This document shows, in pieces, positions 8,454-16,181 of a stretch of 37,684 nt of DNA. The stretch's first letter is position 1. Each line of letters starts with the position of its first letter. Under the pieces are notes generated by a model. The model searched no databases and was not told the origin of the DNA. It saw only the letters and a program-made list of their open reading frames with translations. Origin of the DNA: Bacillota bacterium (GTDB lineage Bacteria > Bacillota > Clostridia > Christensenellales > SZUA-584); the NCBI GenBank assembly GCA_023390815.1, contig JAEWCC010000032.1, positions 1-37,684 on the forward strand. The letters run 5' to 3'. A program made the translations under genes and the position numbers.

Positions 8454-9230
8454 TCAGTAAAGATCATCTATGGCTGTGAATACTTTTACACCGTTATCAT
8501 ACAAAAATTCTTTATATTCCGAGGGCATCTCAATGTTAGTTACAATCTGTTTGATGTCGGCGAGATGGCACAAGGGCGTGAACGAGCGCTGGCCAAATTT
8601 CGAATAATCCAGCACGGCCACACATTCATCCGAATGGCTCATCAGCAGCGAACACAGTTCCGACTCTTCTTCGCTTTCGACCATATATCCTCCGGCGATG
8701 CTGGCACCTTTGACCGTAAAGAAACTCTTTTGAAAATACATGTTGCTGATATTTTTCAGCGCGTATTGCCCCGACAAGCACTCGGAATCGCCGCCCTGCA
8801 AAATCTCGCCTCCCGGAACCATCAGCCGCACAGAGGGCGCGTGCAGCACCTCTGTGATCACCCCAATGTTGTTGGTGACAACCTTGACATTACGCTTATC
8901 CTTGAGGTTTCGGGCGATTTGCTGGCACGTACCCCCGGCTCCAATAAACACGGTCTCATTGTTCTTAATCAGCGATGCGGCGATGATGCCGATTTGCTTT
9001 TTCTCGTTGTAATAGGGCTCCTGAACCGGGCTTGCCGACTGCTCTTTCTTTTCGATGAGAAGAGCGCCGCCATGCGCCCGCCTTAAGAACCCTTCTGCCT
9101 CAAGCCGCTCAAGGTCCCGCCGGATCGTTGCGACCGATGCGGAAAGAACGGAAGAGAGCGTATTAACATCAACGTGCTTGTACTCCAACAGCAGTTCTTT
9201 GATTTTCTCGATTCTCTCATCTGCAAACAT
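8454..9230 (-). CDS. DeoR-family transcriptional regulator
   Basis: A 258-residue regulator. The N-terminal winged helix-turn-helix (about 3-57) contains the family pattern VNTLSSVLSASVATIRRDLERLEAEGFLRRAHGGA. The remainder is a DeoRC sugar-phosphate isomerase-like sensor domain, with VFIGAGGTCQQIARNL and NNIGVITEVL as the ligand-side loops. DeoR-family proteins usually repress sugar genes and are released by a phosphorylated sugar. The ATG at 9230 has AGGTG six bases upstream. It stands between the hydrolase and the second ABC ATPase and presumably controls both transcripts of the locus; repeated GATC-core sites at 6758-6787 are its likely target. Confidence 0.93.
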   Translation of the reverse strand: MFADERIEKIKELLLEYKHVDVNTLSSVLSASVATIRRDLERLEAEGFLRRAHGGALLIEKKEQSASPVQEPYYNEKKQIGIIAASLIKNNETVFIGAGGTCQQIARNLKDKRNVKVVTNNIGVITEVLHAPSVRLMVPGGEILQGGDSECLSGQYALKNISNMYFQKSFFTVKGASIAGGYMVESEEESELCSLLMSHSDECVAVLDYSKFGQRSFTPLCHLADIKQIVTNIEMPSEYKEFLYDNGVKVFTAIDDLY

Positions 9231-9275
9231 TGTACACCTGGCTTTTAATTATATTAATCTTTATTGATTTCGTTT

Positions 9276-10385
9276 TTAAAGGATATGTCCAACGATAAAG
9301 TCGATTCCTTCGTCGCTTTTATTCAGTTCATGAGTCCCCCGGAACTCCTTATATCGCAAACAATCGTCACGATTAAGACCCTTATAAATTTCCAACAATT
9401 TTAAATGTTCCGGCTTTGCCAAGTTGACATCGAACAGTTCATCCTGAGCTCCCACCTCGATATACAAAGGCCGTGGGCAGACCAGCGCAGCAACCTCCGC
9501 ATCAAGAAACATGTTACCGGAATTAAACCATGTCCAGTCGCTCCAATCATAGGTAAAGCGATCATTGAAAAAGCAGGAAACCAACGCTGCCTTAATCCGG
9601 GTATCGGCCGCCGCGGTGAACAATGTATAGAACCCCCCGTAGGACAATCCAACCATACCGGTCATCTCAGGAATGATATCACTCCGGGAGTGCAGGTAAT
9701 CGATACTCCGTTTCAACTTATAGATCTCGAGCGCCGCAATCGACCCCCCCAATTGCTTCAGTTGTACATCGATATGCAATCTTTCTGTATCCGGGCCGAA
9801 CTCCTCAGCCCACAGGAGCATCTGCGGCGCAAATACGGCTGCGCCTCTTCTCAGGATGCGTCTCGACATGTCATTGTAATTATCCGATCCAAAGAAGCCT
9901 GAGCACAGTTCAGGCGTTCCCAGCCCGCCATGCTGAGCGATCACCAGCGGCCATGGCGGCGGCGTATGCGGCAGCAGTAATACGCCATACATCGTTATGC
10001 CGGGCATAACATGAATGTTGATCCGGTATATCTCCCCGAGTGAATCTGCCGCTACATATTCGATATCCGCCAAGGGAATCGGGAGATTGGGTGCATAGTC
10101 GTTCAGCGGCCAGCCGAGCATGTTGATAAAGTCTTTGCGGTAGCGGACGATACTGCTTTCATATGCCGCAACGGAGGCAAACTCAGGCGCGAAATACCTT
10201 CTGCGTTGCTCAACAGAAAATTCTCGCCTTTGCTTAATGAGTTCTTTAAATTGCTCAAGCTGAGCCGTCCTGTATGGGTTACCTGTATCCCTGGCTTCCG
10301 TATATAAATCTTTCAAAAAATGTGCCCCACAATTCGTATTAAGCGTGCCTTTGGCTGACTCATCTTTTACGCCGACCACATTCAT
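9276..10385 (-). CDS. Alpha/beta hydrolase (dienelactone hydrolase / acetyl-xylan-esterase-like)
   Basis: An alpha/beta hydrolase of about 369 residues. It has an oxyanion-type HGG motif (LVIAQHGGLG), a nucleophile elbow GLSYGG with Ser near residue 248, a likely acid residue in GAQDELFD and a C-terminal His in FRGTHELN. The N-terminal 120 residues are helical and charged, as in sugar esterases of this superfamily. There is no signal peptide. The start is uncertain: the open frame extends to a TTG at 10442, but a good promoter covers 10423-10452, so translation must begin after about 10416. The first ATG after that is at 10385, without a clear ribosome binding site. It opens the transcript that continues into deoR and the second ATPase. 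A role in deacylating the imported glycoside is inferred from context. Confidence 0.75.
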   Translation of the reverse strand: MNVVGVKDESAKGTLNTNCGAHFLKDLYTEARDTGNPYRTAQLEQFKELIKQRREFSVEQRRRYFAPEFASVAAYESSIVRYRKDFINMLGWPLNDYAPNLPIPLADIEYVAADSLGEIYRINIHVMPGITMYGVLLLPHTPPPWPLVIAQHGGLGTPELCSGFFGSDNYNDMSRRILRRGAAVFAPQMLLWAEEFGPDTERLHIDVQLKQLGGSIAALEIYKLKRSIDYLHSRSDIIPEMTGMVGLSYGGFYTLFTAAADTRIKAALVSCFFNDRFTYDWSDWTWFNSGNMFLDAEVAALVCPRPLYIEVGAQDELFDVNLAKPEHLKLLEIYKGLNRDDCLRYKEFRGTHELNKSDEGIDFIVGHIL

Positions 10386-10422
10386 GATCGCATGACGACA
10401 GCACGCAGGAATATTTGAAGCT

Positions 10423-10452
10423 ATTATATCACAAAGCATCAAAAGTAATCAA
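10423..10452 (-). promoter_or_regulatory. SigA-type promoter of the hydrolase-deoR-ATPase transcript
   Basis: On the minus strand TTGATT is followed after 18 bases by TATAAT, which is preceded by TGA, an extended -10. The predicted start of transcription near 10416 rules out the longest hydrolase start codons. Confidence 0.65.
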
Positions 10453-10509
10453 TTGCAGGCTTACACTATTTAATCTTAACCATGTGTTGAGCGGATTCAG
10501 TAATTAATT

Positions 10510-11021
10510 TCAATACACTTTTATTTTTTTATGGCTTTGTATTATTTCAAAAATAGTTTTTCTATATTCCAAAATAAATAAATTACTGCCACCATTCTCG
10601 AACAAGAAGACATGCCCTTTTGTTGGGACTATTTCGATATCTTGTTTGCTGATAAATATTATTTTTTCCCGCAGTGATAATTTAAAACCAATCGATCATA
10701 ATTTTTAATTATCCCCACCTCTAGTATTGAATCCCATTTCACCGTATGCTGTATTTTACCAATTGTTACTTTTAGCTCCTCTTCATTAAATTCAATATGA
10801 TTATTAAAACCTATAAGTCTACAGTTTTTACTTTCAGTTGTAACTATTAGTAACAATATAAAACTTATAGCACATAAAATCAGCCTTATAAATATCTCTG
10901 CAACATATTGCACATTTACGTAATATTCTATAAACATAGTAAAATAAAATGTCCCGAGAAACAAACAAGACAAGAAAATTAGCTTAGTAACTGAAGTCTT
11001 TCTTAATAAATTATACCTCAT
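10510..11021 (-). pseudogene. Small two-span membrane protein gene with a frameshift (possible PH-like/YcxB-type protein)
   Basis: Translation from ATG 11021, with AAGGAG upstream, gives 120 residues. They comprise two hydrophobic spans (about 12-32 and 42-60) and then a soluble part resembling the PH-like domain of YcxB-type proteins, ending ...VLNYHCGKK at a TAA at 10659. The stop directly follows GGG and six A. With one extra A, the frame continues for about 48 more codons (IIFISKQDIEIVPTKGHVF... to KIKVY) and stops at 10510. These residues continue the domain naturally and end where the next spacer begins. I therefore read this as one gene of about 170 codons broken at a homopolymer, by mutation, sequencing error or slippage. 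Base composition is much more AT-rich than its neighbours. The function is unknown. Confidence 0.65.
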
Positions 11022-11079
11022 TTTTAACTCCTTCCTAAAGTAAATAAACTATTGTATACGGTGCTCAAAATAGAAGTTC

Positions 11080-11126
11080 CGGGGTCAAGTCAGATATTCA
11101 AATATGTATCCTTCCCCGTTTTGACC
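11080..11126. repeat. Short imperfect inverted-repeat element
   Basis: CGGGGTCAA at 11080-11088 and CCCCG at 11114-11118 followed by TTGACC at 11121-11126 form alternative inverted pairs around a small internal palindrome (ATATTCAAATAT). It lies between the AT-rich membrane-protein gene and the tRNA terminator. It resembles the end of a small mobile or REP-like element. No transposase is present and the assignment is weak. Confidence 0.3.
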
Positions 11127-11151
11127 TGTAACAGTAATAATAATCTTAGAA

Positions 11152-11187
11152 TAAAAAAGCCCTGAAATTTATCTATTTCAAGGGCTT
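11152..11187 (-). terminator. Rho-independent terminator of the tRNA operon
   Basis: On the minus strand AAGCCCTTGAAAT, a six-base loop and ATTTCAGGGCTT form a 12-bp stem with one bulged base, followed by TTTTT-rich sequence. It lies seven bases after the tRNA-Lys CCA end. Confidence 0.85.
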
Positions 11188-11193
11188 CTTGTC

Positions 11194-11269
11194 TGGTGAC
11201 CCACCGGAGATTCGAACTCCGGACACCTTGATTAAAAGTCAAGTGCTCTACCGCCTGAGCTAGTGGGTC
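11194..11269 (-). tRNA. tRNA-Lys (anticodon TTT)
   Basis: A 76-base cloverleaf: acceptor GACCCAC pairs with GTGGGTC, the anticodon stem CTTGA/TCAAG holds loop CTTTTAA, and the T-arm is CGGAG-TTCGAAT-CTCCG. CCA is encoded in the gene. It is the last gene of the four-tRNA transcript. Confidence 0.97.
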
Positions 11270-11290
11270 TTATGGTCCCCAGGCCGAAAA

Positions 11291-11365
11291 TGGCTGGGGT
11301 GGCAGGGGTCGAACCTGCGAATGCGGGAGTCAAAGTCCCGTGCCTTACCTCTTGGCTACACCCCA
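11291..11365 (-). tRNA. tRNA-Gln (anticodon TTG)
   Basis: A 75-base cloverleaf: acceptor TGGGGTG pairs with CACCCCA, anticodon stem CGGGA/TCCCG, loop CTTTGAC, T-arm GCAGG-TTCGACC-CCTGC, encoded CCA. The weak U1-A72 acceptor pair is typical of tRNA-Gln. Confidence 0.96.
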
Positions 11366-11384
11366 ACGCCGCCGCAGAAAATAA

Positions 11385-11461
11385 TGGGGTGAGCGGTGGG
11401 ATTCGAACCCACGGCCTCCAGGGCCACAACCTGGCGCTCTAACCTACTGAGCTACGCCCAC
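11385..11461 (-). tRNA. tRNA-His (anticodon GTG)
   Basis: Cloverleaf with acceptor GTGGGCG paired with CGCTCAC, anticodon stem CCAGG/CCTGG and loop TTGTGGC. The discriminator base is C and the base before the acceptor is G (at 11462), giving the G(-1):C73 pair that identifies tRNA-His. CCA is encoded. Confidence 0.97.
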
Positions 11462-11505
11462 CATACGACCTTTTCGTCAAACGTCTTTCCTTCTGGCAAA
11501 AATAC

Positions 11506-11582
11506 TGGCGCGCCTGCGGGGACTCGAACCCTGGACACACGGCTTAGAAGGCCGTTGCTCTATCCTGCTGAGCTACAGGCGC
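11506..11582 (-). tRNA. tRNA-Arg (anticodon TCT)
   Basis: A 77-base cloverleaf: acceptor GCGCCTG pairs with CAGGCGC, anticodon stem ACGGC/GCCGT, loop CTTCTAA, T-arm CAGGG-TTCGAGT-CCCCG, with encoded CCA. It reads AGA codons and is the first gene of the tRNA transcript. Confidence 0.97.
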
Positions 11583-11631
11583 AAGCTTTGAGCCCGCCAT
11601 AAAAAAAGAAACGTTCAACCGACAAGACGAA

Positions 11632-11660
11632 ATTTTATCATAAGTATGTGTCAATGTCAA
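11632..11660 (-). promoter_or_regulatory. Strong promoter of the tRNA operon
   Basis: On the minus strand a perfect TTGACA is followed after 17 bases by TAAAAT with an upstream TGA (extended -10). It lies about 50 bp before tRNA-Arg. Confidence 0.85.
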
Positions 11661-11760
11661 CATGCCAAAACGCATTATACACGCAAGAATTGATGATGTT
11701 TTTTTATCAGGGATCGGGTTGAAAATTGCAGTTAAATTGTCCGGAACACCGGAAATAGTG

Positions 11761-11789
11761 TTGCAAAAGTGCTTTGCGTATGTTAAAAT
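11761..11789 (+). promoter_or_regulatory. Promoter of rpsT
   Basis: TTGCAA and TAAAAT are separated by 17 bases, and TGT precedes the -10 hexamer as an extended -10. The predicted leader before the start codon is about 40 bases. Confidence 0.8.
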
Positions 11790-11833
11790 ACGATGCGTTA
11801 TTAAAACGAGTACCATTATCGGAGGAAAAACAC

Positions 11834-12100
11834 TTGCCAAATATTGAATCTGCGAAGCGCCGCGTGCGCGTTGAAGAAAAAGCGAACCTGCGTAACCGTA
11901 TTGTTAAATCCGAGCTCAAGACGATTGCGAAAAAATTTACGGCGGCTGTGAGCGCGGGCGACAAAGCCGCTGTGGCCGAGCTTTCCAAGGAATACACCGG
12001 TGCGCTTGACAAAGCTGCGATCAAGGGTGTTCTGCACCGCAACAACGCGGACCGTAAAAAAGCTCAGATTGCCAAGGCGGTTTCTTCGATCTCCGCGTAA
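11834..12100 (+). CDS. rpsT: 30S ribosomal protein S20
   Basis: This encodes ribosomal protein S20, 88 residues, which binds 16S rRNA early in 30S assembly. The sequence starts (M)PNIESAKRRVRVEEKANLRNRIVKSELKT, the standard S20 N-terminus, and is rich in Lys, Arg and Ala throughout. The start is TTG at 11834, preceded by GGAGG with eight-base spacing. A longer frame from ATG 11774 would begin within the promoter and adds residues foreign to S20. The gene has its own promoter and a strong terminator and is convergent with holA, a common arrangement beside comEC-holA in Bacillota. The UUG start is notable because E. coli rpsT also uses UUG, where it takes part in autogenous control. Confidence 0.97.
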   Translation: MPNIESAKRRVRVEEKANLRNRIVKSELKTIAKKFTAAVSAGDKAAVAELSKEYTGALDKAAIKGVLHRNNADRKKAQIAKAVSSISA

Positions 12101-12127
12101 ATACGTCTGCCCTTAACCCGCTTTTTC

Positions 12128-12156
12128 AGTCTGCAGCCCAAGGCTGCAGACTTTTT
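12128..12156 (+). terminator. Rho-independent terminator of rpsT
   Basis: An eleven-base perfect stem AGTCTGCAGCC/GGCTGCAGACT with a three-base loop is followed by TTTTT. It is 27 bp after the rpsT stop and just before the convergent holA end. Confidence 0.93.
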
Positions 12157-12171
12157 GCGTTTAAGCTCCGC

Positions 12172-13155
12172 CTATAGGTTATAGATCGTCAGCAGCGTCT
12201 GCGTCATGGCGATCAGCGGGTCCTTCTCGCCGCTTTTGACGGCTAAATCGAGACCGGCCAGCGCGACCAGCGCATTTTTAAGCTGCTCGCGCGAAAACCT
12301 TGCGCACTCGGAAACCAGCATCTGAACCGGGTATTCCTTCATCTTCAGTGTCTCCGCAATCTGCCTTGGGCCGTTGCCCCTGTCCATCAGCGACCGCACC
12401 TTGAACATATCGCGAAATTTCTTCGCAAAAAGGCCGATGAGCCCTTCGGGACGCTCGCTGTCCAATACGTCGGCCAGCAGCTCCTGCGCGCCCGCTGCTT
12501 CCCGGCGGATCAGCCTGGTATGAAGCTCAAAGATGTTATAGTCCAGCGTGCGGGCCGCACACTTCCGGACATGTTCCTCCAGAATTTCACCGGAATCTGT
12601 GTACAGTACAAGCTTCTGTACTTCGTTTTCAAGCGCGTAATAGTCGCTCCCGGCGACCTTAACGAGCAGTGCTGCCGTTTTGCCGGACATCCGCGCGCCT
12701 TGTTTCTTCGCCTGTGCCACGGCAAACCCGGCGCATTCCGCCTCCTTGGGCGGCGGAAACTCGCGCACGACTCCCGCCTCCGCAAAACGCTTGTAGAGCG
12801 CACGGCGCTTGTCCGGCAGCCCGTCGCAGCACAGCGCAAGTATCGTGGTGTCCGGAAGCCGGTCCAGATATGCCGCGAGCTTTTTGGCGGCGCCCGCTTC
12901 GCTGTCCTTCTTGGTCTCCCCCGTGCTGCTGCCCGCGGTCAGTGCCGTGTAATCGGATACGTACACCAGCCGCTTTTCTGCCATCAGCGGCAGTGCAGCG
13001 CAAGCCTCGATCAGCGTGTCGGCATCGGGCATGGTTTTAAAGCCCGATATGTTGATCTCGGGTATGGAAATATCCAGTGACGCGATCAGCTCGTTTAAGC
13101 ATTTGAGCACCATATAGCGCTCGCCCGCGAACAGGTATAAGTTCTTATTGGCCAT
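12172..13155 (-). CDS. holA: DNA polymerase III delta subunit
   Basis: The delta subunit of the clamp loader, 327 residues, which opens the beta sliding clamp ring during replication. The length and the N-terminus NKNLYLFAGERYMVLKCLNEL fit HolA, where the segment corresponds to the degenerate P-loop region (YLFAGE-Y). The C-terminal helical collar domain is visible in EGLIGLFAKKFRDMFKVRSLMDRG and EYPVQMLVSECARFSREQLKNALVALAGLDLAVKSGEKDP, both typical of the family. Its ATG overlaps the comEC stop by one base (TGATG), so translation is coupled. It is the last gene of the S-component/MBL/comEC operon. Confidence 0.95.
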   Translation of the reverse strand: MANKNLYLFAGERYMVLKCLNELIASLDISIPEINISGFKTMPDADTLIEACAALPLMAEKRLVYVSDYTALTAGSSTGETKKDSEAGAAKKLAAYLDRLPDTTILALCCDGLPDKRRALYKRFAEAGVVREFPPPKEAECAGFAVAQAKKQGARMSGKTAALLVKVAGSDYYALENEVQKLVLYTDSGEILEEHVRKCAARTLDYNIFELHTRLIRREAAGAQELLADVLDSERPEGLIGLFAKKFRDMFKVRSLMDRGNGPRQIAETLKMKEYPVQMLVSECARFSREQLKNALVALAGLDLAVKSGEKDPLIAMTQTLLTIYNL

Positions 13156-15449
13156 CAGCTATGTCCGCCATAGGATTGGATATGTATCGTATCATTGATA
13201 TAAAACTCCACCGCGTAATCTTCATTCGTCAGAAACACTTCGTCCGAATAGTCACTTAAGTTGTCCAGCGCAAGTTCATTTGGATGCCCGAAGGTGTTTT
13301 TCCCCACGCTGACCACGCTGAAATTTGGCGAAAGCACGGATAGCGGCAGCCGGTATGAAGAATACTTCGAACCGTGGTGCGCTGCCTTGTAGATATCCAC
13401 CTTGCCTGCGGACGCAAAGATCTGCGTCTCCACCGCCCCCGGTATATCGCCCGTAAAGAGGGCGGAGGTGTCCCCGTATTCGATGCGCAGCACCAGCGAC
13501 TGGTCGTTCATCGTCTCCGATACCGTTTCACGGTACGGATATAGTACCACAGCGCGCGTCATATCGTCCAGCAGTACGGTGTCCCCCGCCGAGAGCGGCA
13601 CGACCACCGCTTTTGGCATCGCGGCGCGCACAGCCTCCTCTTCCTGAAAAGAGCAATAGACTTTACGAAGCAGGCCCGCCTCGTAGAGCGCGACCAGCCC
13701 CGAGAAATGATCGCTGTCGGTATGGGATACAAACGCCGCCTCCGGGCTGATTCCCTGCCGCACCGTGAATGACACAACCTCCGGCGCGCTCTGCTCGCAG
13801 CCGCCGTCGATAAAGTATTCGCCGCCTTGCACCGTACGCACAAAGGCCGCGTCCCCCTCCCCGACGTCCAGAAATACGATATACATCCCCGCGGGACGCG
13901 CCGCAATCGCTGCCAGCAGAACGGCGGCGATCATGATGCCACTTACAATCGCCTTGAGCTTCGTCTTGATCAAAACGTACTGCGAGCAAACCAGGAGCAG
14001 GGCAAAGCATGCCGCCACGGCATATAGGGGCACAGAAGCCACGTTCAGCGCAACAAAGGGCACTGCCGAAGCGGTGTGAATGATCCACAGCATCACGCGG
14101 ATTACGATCGCCGCTATGTAGGCGATATAGACCGCTACAGGCGGGAAGATCAGGCCTGCGAGCGTCACTATGAAGACGAGTACTGTCGCTGCGGATGCCA
14201 GCGGAATTACGGCGATGTTGATCAGTATGCTCAGCGTAGATACGCGGTTGAAGGTCGTGGCCAATATCGGGGCGGTACCCGCCGTGGCCCCCACCGATGC
14301 GGCAAGCGTGCTGCCTACAGAGCGCAGCCGCGCAGGCAGCCGGGGCTTAAGCCAGCGGCTCACCTGATTGCCCAGCGTGACCATGCCGACGACCGCACCG
14401 TACGACAGCTGAAATCCTGCGGTGAAGAGATCGAGCGGGCGCAGCAGCAGCGCCGCGATAAACGACAGCGCGAGGCAATTGAGCGTATCGGCCTGCCTGC
14501 CAAGATGCCTGCCGATCAGCACCGCACATGCCATGATGGATGCCCGGACGATAGACGGAGTCAGCCCGGTTACGCAGGCGTACACAACAATAAAGATCAT
14601 CGTGATGACGAGCCTCGGCGTTCGGCCCGCGTGCAGCAGCTTCAGCACAAAATAAACGAAAGCAACCAAAATCGCAGCGTTCAGCCCGGACACCGCGAGC
14701 ACGTGCGCCATGCCGGTGTCCTTAAACGCGGCGGACGTATCCTCATCGATACCGCGCGTGTCGCCTAACAGCATGGCCTTGGCAATCGGCGCGACATCCG
14801 GTTCAAACACCGCGTCCACAGTGGCTGCAAGCGCCTGGCGGGTCTGGATAAACAGCACACCCAGGCTGACGTGATTGTCCGTTACCCGCACGTCGTCGGC
14901 GTATGCCTTGGCGTATACGCCCTGAGACAGCATATACAGCTTTTCATCGAAACCGCCCGGGTTGCGCACCCCCTTTGGCAGTTCCAGCTCCGCCGTCGTC
15001 TCGACTACGTCACCGCACCGCAGTGCAGCGCCGCCCGATACGTACAGCTTGATGTTGCCGCAGGCGATTCCATTGACAGCGGCATGATCGAGCAGCACAA
15101 CCGTGCTGCCGCTTACATTTGCATACGGCTCGCTGTACACGTGCCCTGTAACCGGCAGCGACTCACCCGCCTCAACAGGTTGTCCTGCCGCGATGTTCGC
15201 GGTCAGAAACGCCCCCACAAGGCCTAAGGCCGCGCAGACAAGCCCGACCGTTCCTCCGCGGACTACGGGGTTGCCCCGCTGCTCTTTTGTACATAGCATC
15301 AAAATAAAAGCCGCTGCGGCAAATACCGCGGCGGCAGTGAAATACAGGGTGGAGAGATGGATAAACCGACCCAGCACGATCCCCGCGGCAAGCGCGGCGG
15401 CAGCCGGTAACAGCGGACGCCGATTCATGATGCGGCGCTGGTGTTCCAT
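13155..15449 (-). CDS. comEC: DNA internalization protein ComEC/Rec2
   Basis: A 764-residue polytopic membrane protein that forms the channel for single-stranded DNA during natural transformation. An N-terminal pair of spans and an OB-like extracellular domain (about 70-200) precede the competence domain. The motif DTGMAHVLAVSGLNAAILVAF (about 245-265) is diagnostic. Further membrane helices run to about 500, followed by a metallo-beta-lactamase-like domain (FLDVGEGDAAFV, then SHTDSDHFSGL near residue 573), found in many full-length ComEC proteins and proposed to degrade the non-transported strand. The ATG immediately follows the stop of the MBL gene (TAG-ATG). No comEA or late pseudopilus genes are in the window. 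Confidence 0.96.
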   Translation of the reverse strand: MEHQRRIMNRRPLLPAAAALAAGIVLGRFIHLSTLYFTAAAVFAAAAFILMLCTKEQRGNPVVRGGTVGLVCAALGLVGAFLTANIAAGQPVEAGESLPVTGHVYSEPYANVSGSTVVLLDHAAVNGIACGNIKLYVSGGAALRCGDVVETTAELELPKGVRNPGGFDEKLYMLSQGVYAKAYADDVRVTDNHVSLGVLFIQTRQALAATVDAVFEPDVAPIAKAMLLGDTRGIDEDTSAAFKDTGMAHVLAVSGLNAAILVAFVYFVLKLLHAGRTPRLVITMIFIVVYACVTGLTPSIVRASIMACAVLIGRHLGRQADTLNCLALSFIAALLLRPLDLFTAGFQLSYGAVVGMVTLGNQVSRWLKPRLPARLRSVGSTLAASVGATAGTAPILATTFNRVSTLSILINIAVIPLASAATVLVFIVTLAGLIFPPVAVYIAYIAAIVIRVMLWIIHTASAVPFVALNVASVPLYAVAACFALLLVCSQYVLIKTKLKAIVSGIMIAAVLLAAIAARPAGMYIVFLDVGEGDAAFVRTVQGGEYFIDGGCEQSAPEVVSFTVRQGISPEAAFVSHTDSDHFSGLVALYEAGLLRKVYCSFQEEEAVRAAMPKAVVVPLSAGDTVLLDDMTRAVVLYPYRETVSETMNDQSLVLRIEYGDTSALFTGDIPGAVETQIFASAGKVDIYKAAHHGSKYSSYRLPLSVLSPNFSVVSVGKNTFGHPNELALDNLSDYSDEVFLTNEDYAVEFYINDTIHIQSYGGHS

Positions 15450-16181
15450 CTACACCTCGTAGCTTTGGTTTTCCTCAATCATCTCCGCATCCGGATAGCA
15501 TTGTCTCACCTCGCGGAGCACCTCGTCCGGATCATATTCCGGGAATATATGCGTTACCAGCATGCGCTTTACGTGTGCGTCCCTGCCGATGCGTCCCGCG
15601 TCCACTGCGGAAACGTGCGGCGCGCCCGGCCCTTTGTCCCGGGACAGAAGCGCGGCTTCCATCAAAAACAGGTCCGCGTCCTGCGCGAAACCCGCCAGTA
15701 TTCCATTGTCCTTCGCATCGCCCGAAAAGACGAACTTGCGACCTTCCGCGCTGAACGCCATGGCATAGCTTGGCACTGCGTGCGGCATCAGCCTGAAAGC
15801 CACGTCCATGCCGCATATCGCCGTCTGCATACCGTCTGTGATAATCCGGGCGTCGATCATGTCATTTGCCTGAATCAGCGCGGCTTCCGCTGCTGGTTCC
15901 GCGGGCATATACACAGGCAGCGGCGTATCGCGCCAACCGAGCTTTTTCGCCGCACCCAGCGCATAACGCAATGTCAGCACGTCCCCCATATGGTCGGCGT
16001 GTAGATGCGAAAGCACCACGGCATCGATATCCCGTACATGCAGCCTTAGCAGCAGCTTGGAAAGCGCGCCGCATCCAAGGTCGACGACGACGTTTTTACC
16101 GCCTTGCGTGAGCAGATAACTGGAGCAGCTCCCCCCTGCTTTGGGGAAGGGCCCGTATTTTCCGATGCATGTCAGCCTCAT
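15450..16181 (-). CDS. MBL-fold metallo-hydrolase (YhfI/RNase Z-like)
   Basis: A 243-residue cytosolic metallo-beta-lactamase-fold hydrolase. The metal site is SHLHADHMGD (His59, His61, Asp63, His64), with further ligands expected in FVFSGDAKDN and the C-terminal VTHIFPEYDPDEV. The N-terminus MRLTCIGKYGPFPKAGGSCSSYLL fits the YhfI-like branch related to RNase Z and cyclic phosphodiesterases. It lacks the long tRNA-binding arm of true RNase Z, so tRNA maturation is doubtful. The ATG overlaps the preceding stop as ATGA, and the stop touches the comEC start. The substrate is unknown. Confidence 0.88.
   Translation of the reverse strand: MRLTCIGKYGPFPKAGGSCSSYLLTQGGKNVVVDLGCGALSKLLLRLHVRDIDAVVLSHLHADHMGDVLTLRYALGAAKKLGWRDTPLPVYMPAEPAAEAALIQANDMIDARIITDGMQTAICGMDVAFRLMPHAVPSYAMAFSAEGRKFVFSGDAKDNGILAGFAQDADLFLMEAALLSRDKGPGAPHVSAVDAGRIGRDAHVKRMLVTHIFPEYDPDEVLREVRQCYPDAEMIEENQSYEV

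Noticed and set aside
11774..11833. ATG-started longer version of rpsT
   Set aside because: The ATG lies inside the promoter spacer and the added residues are not found in S20 proteins.
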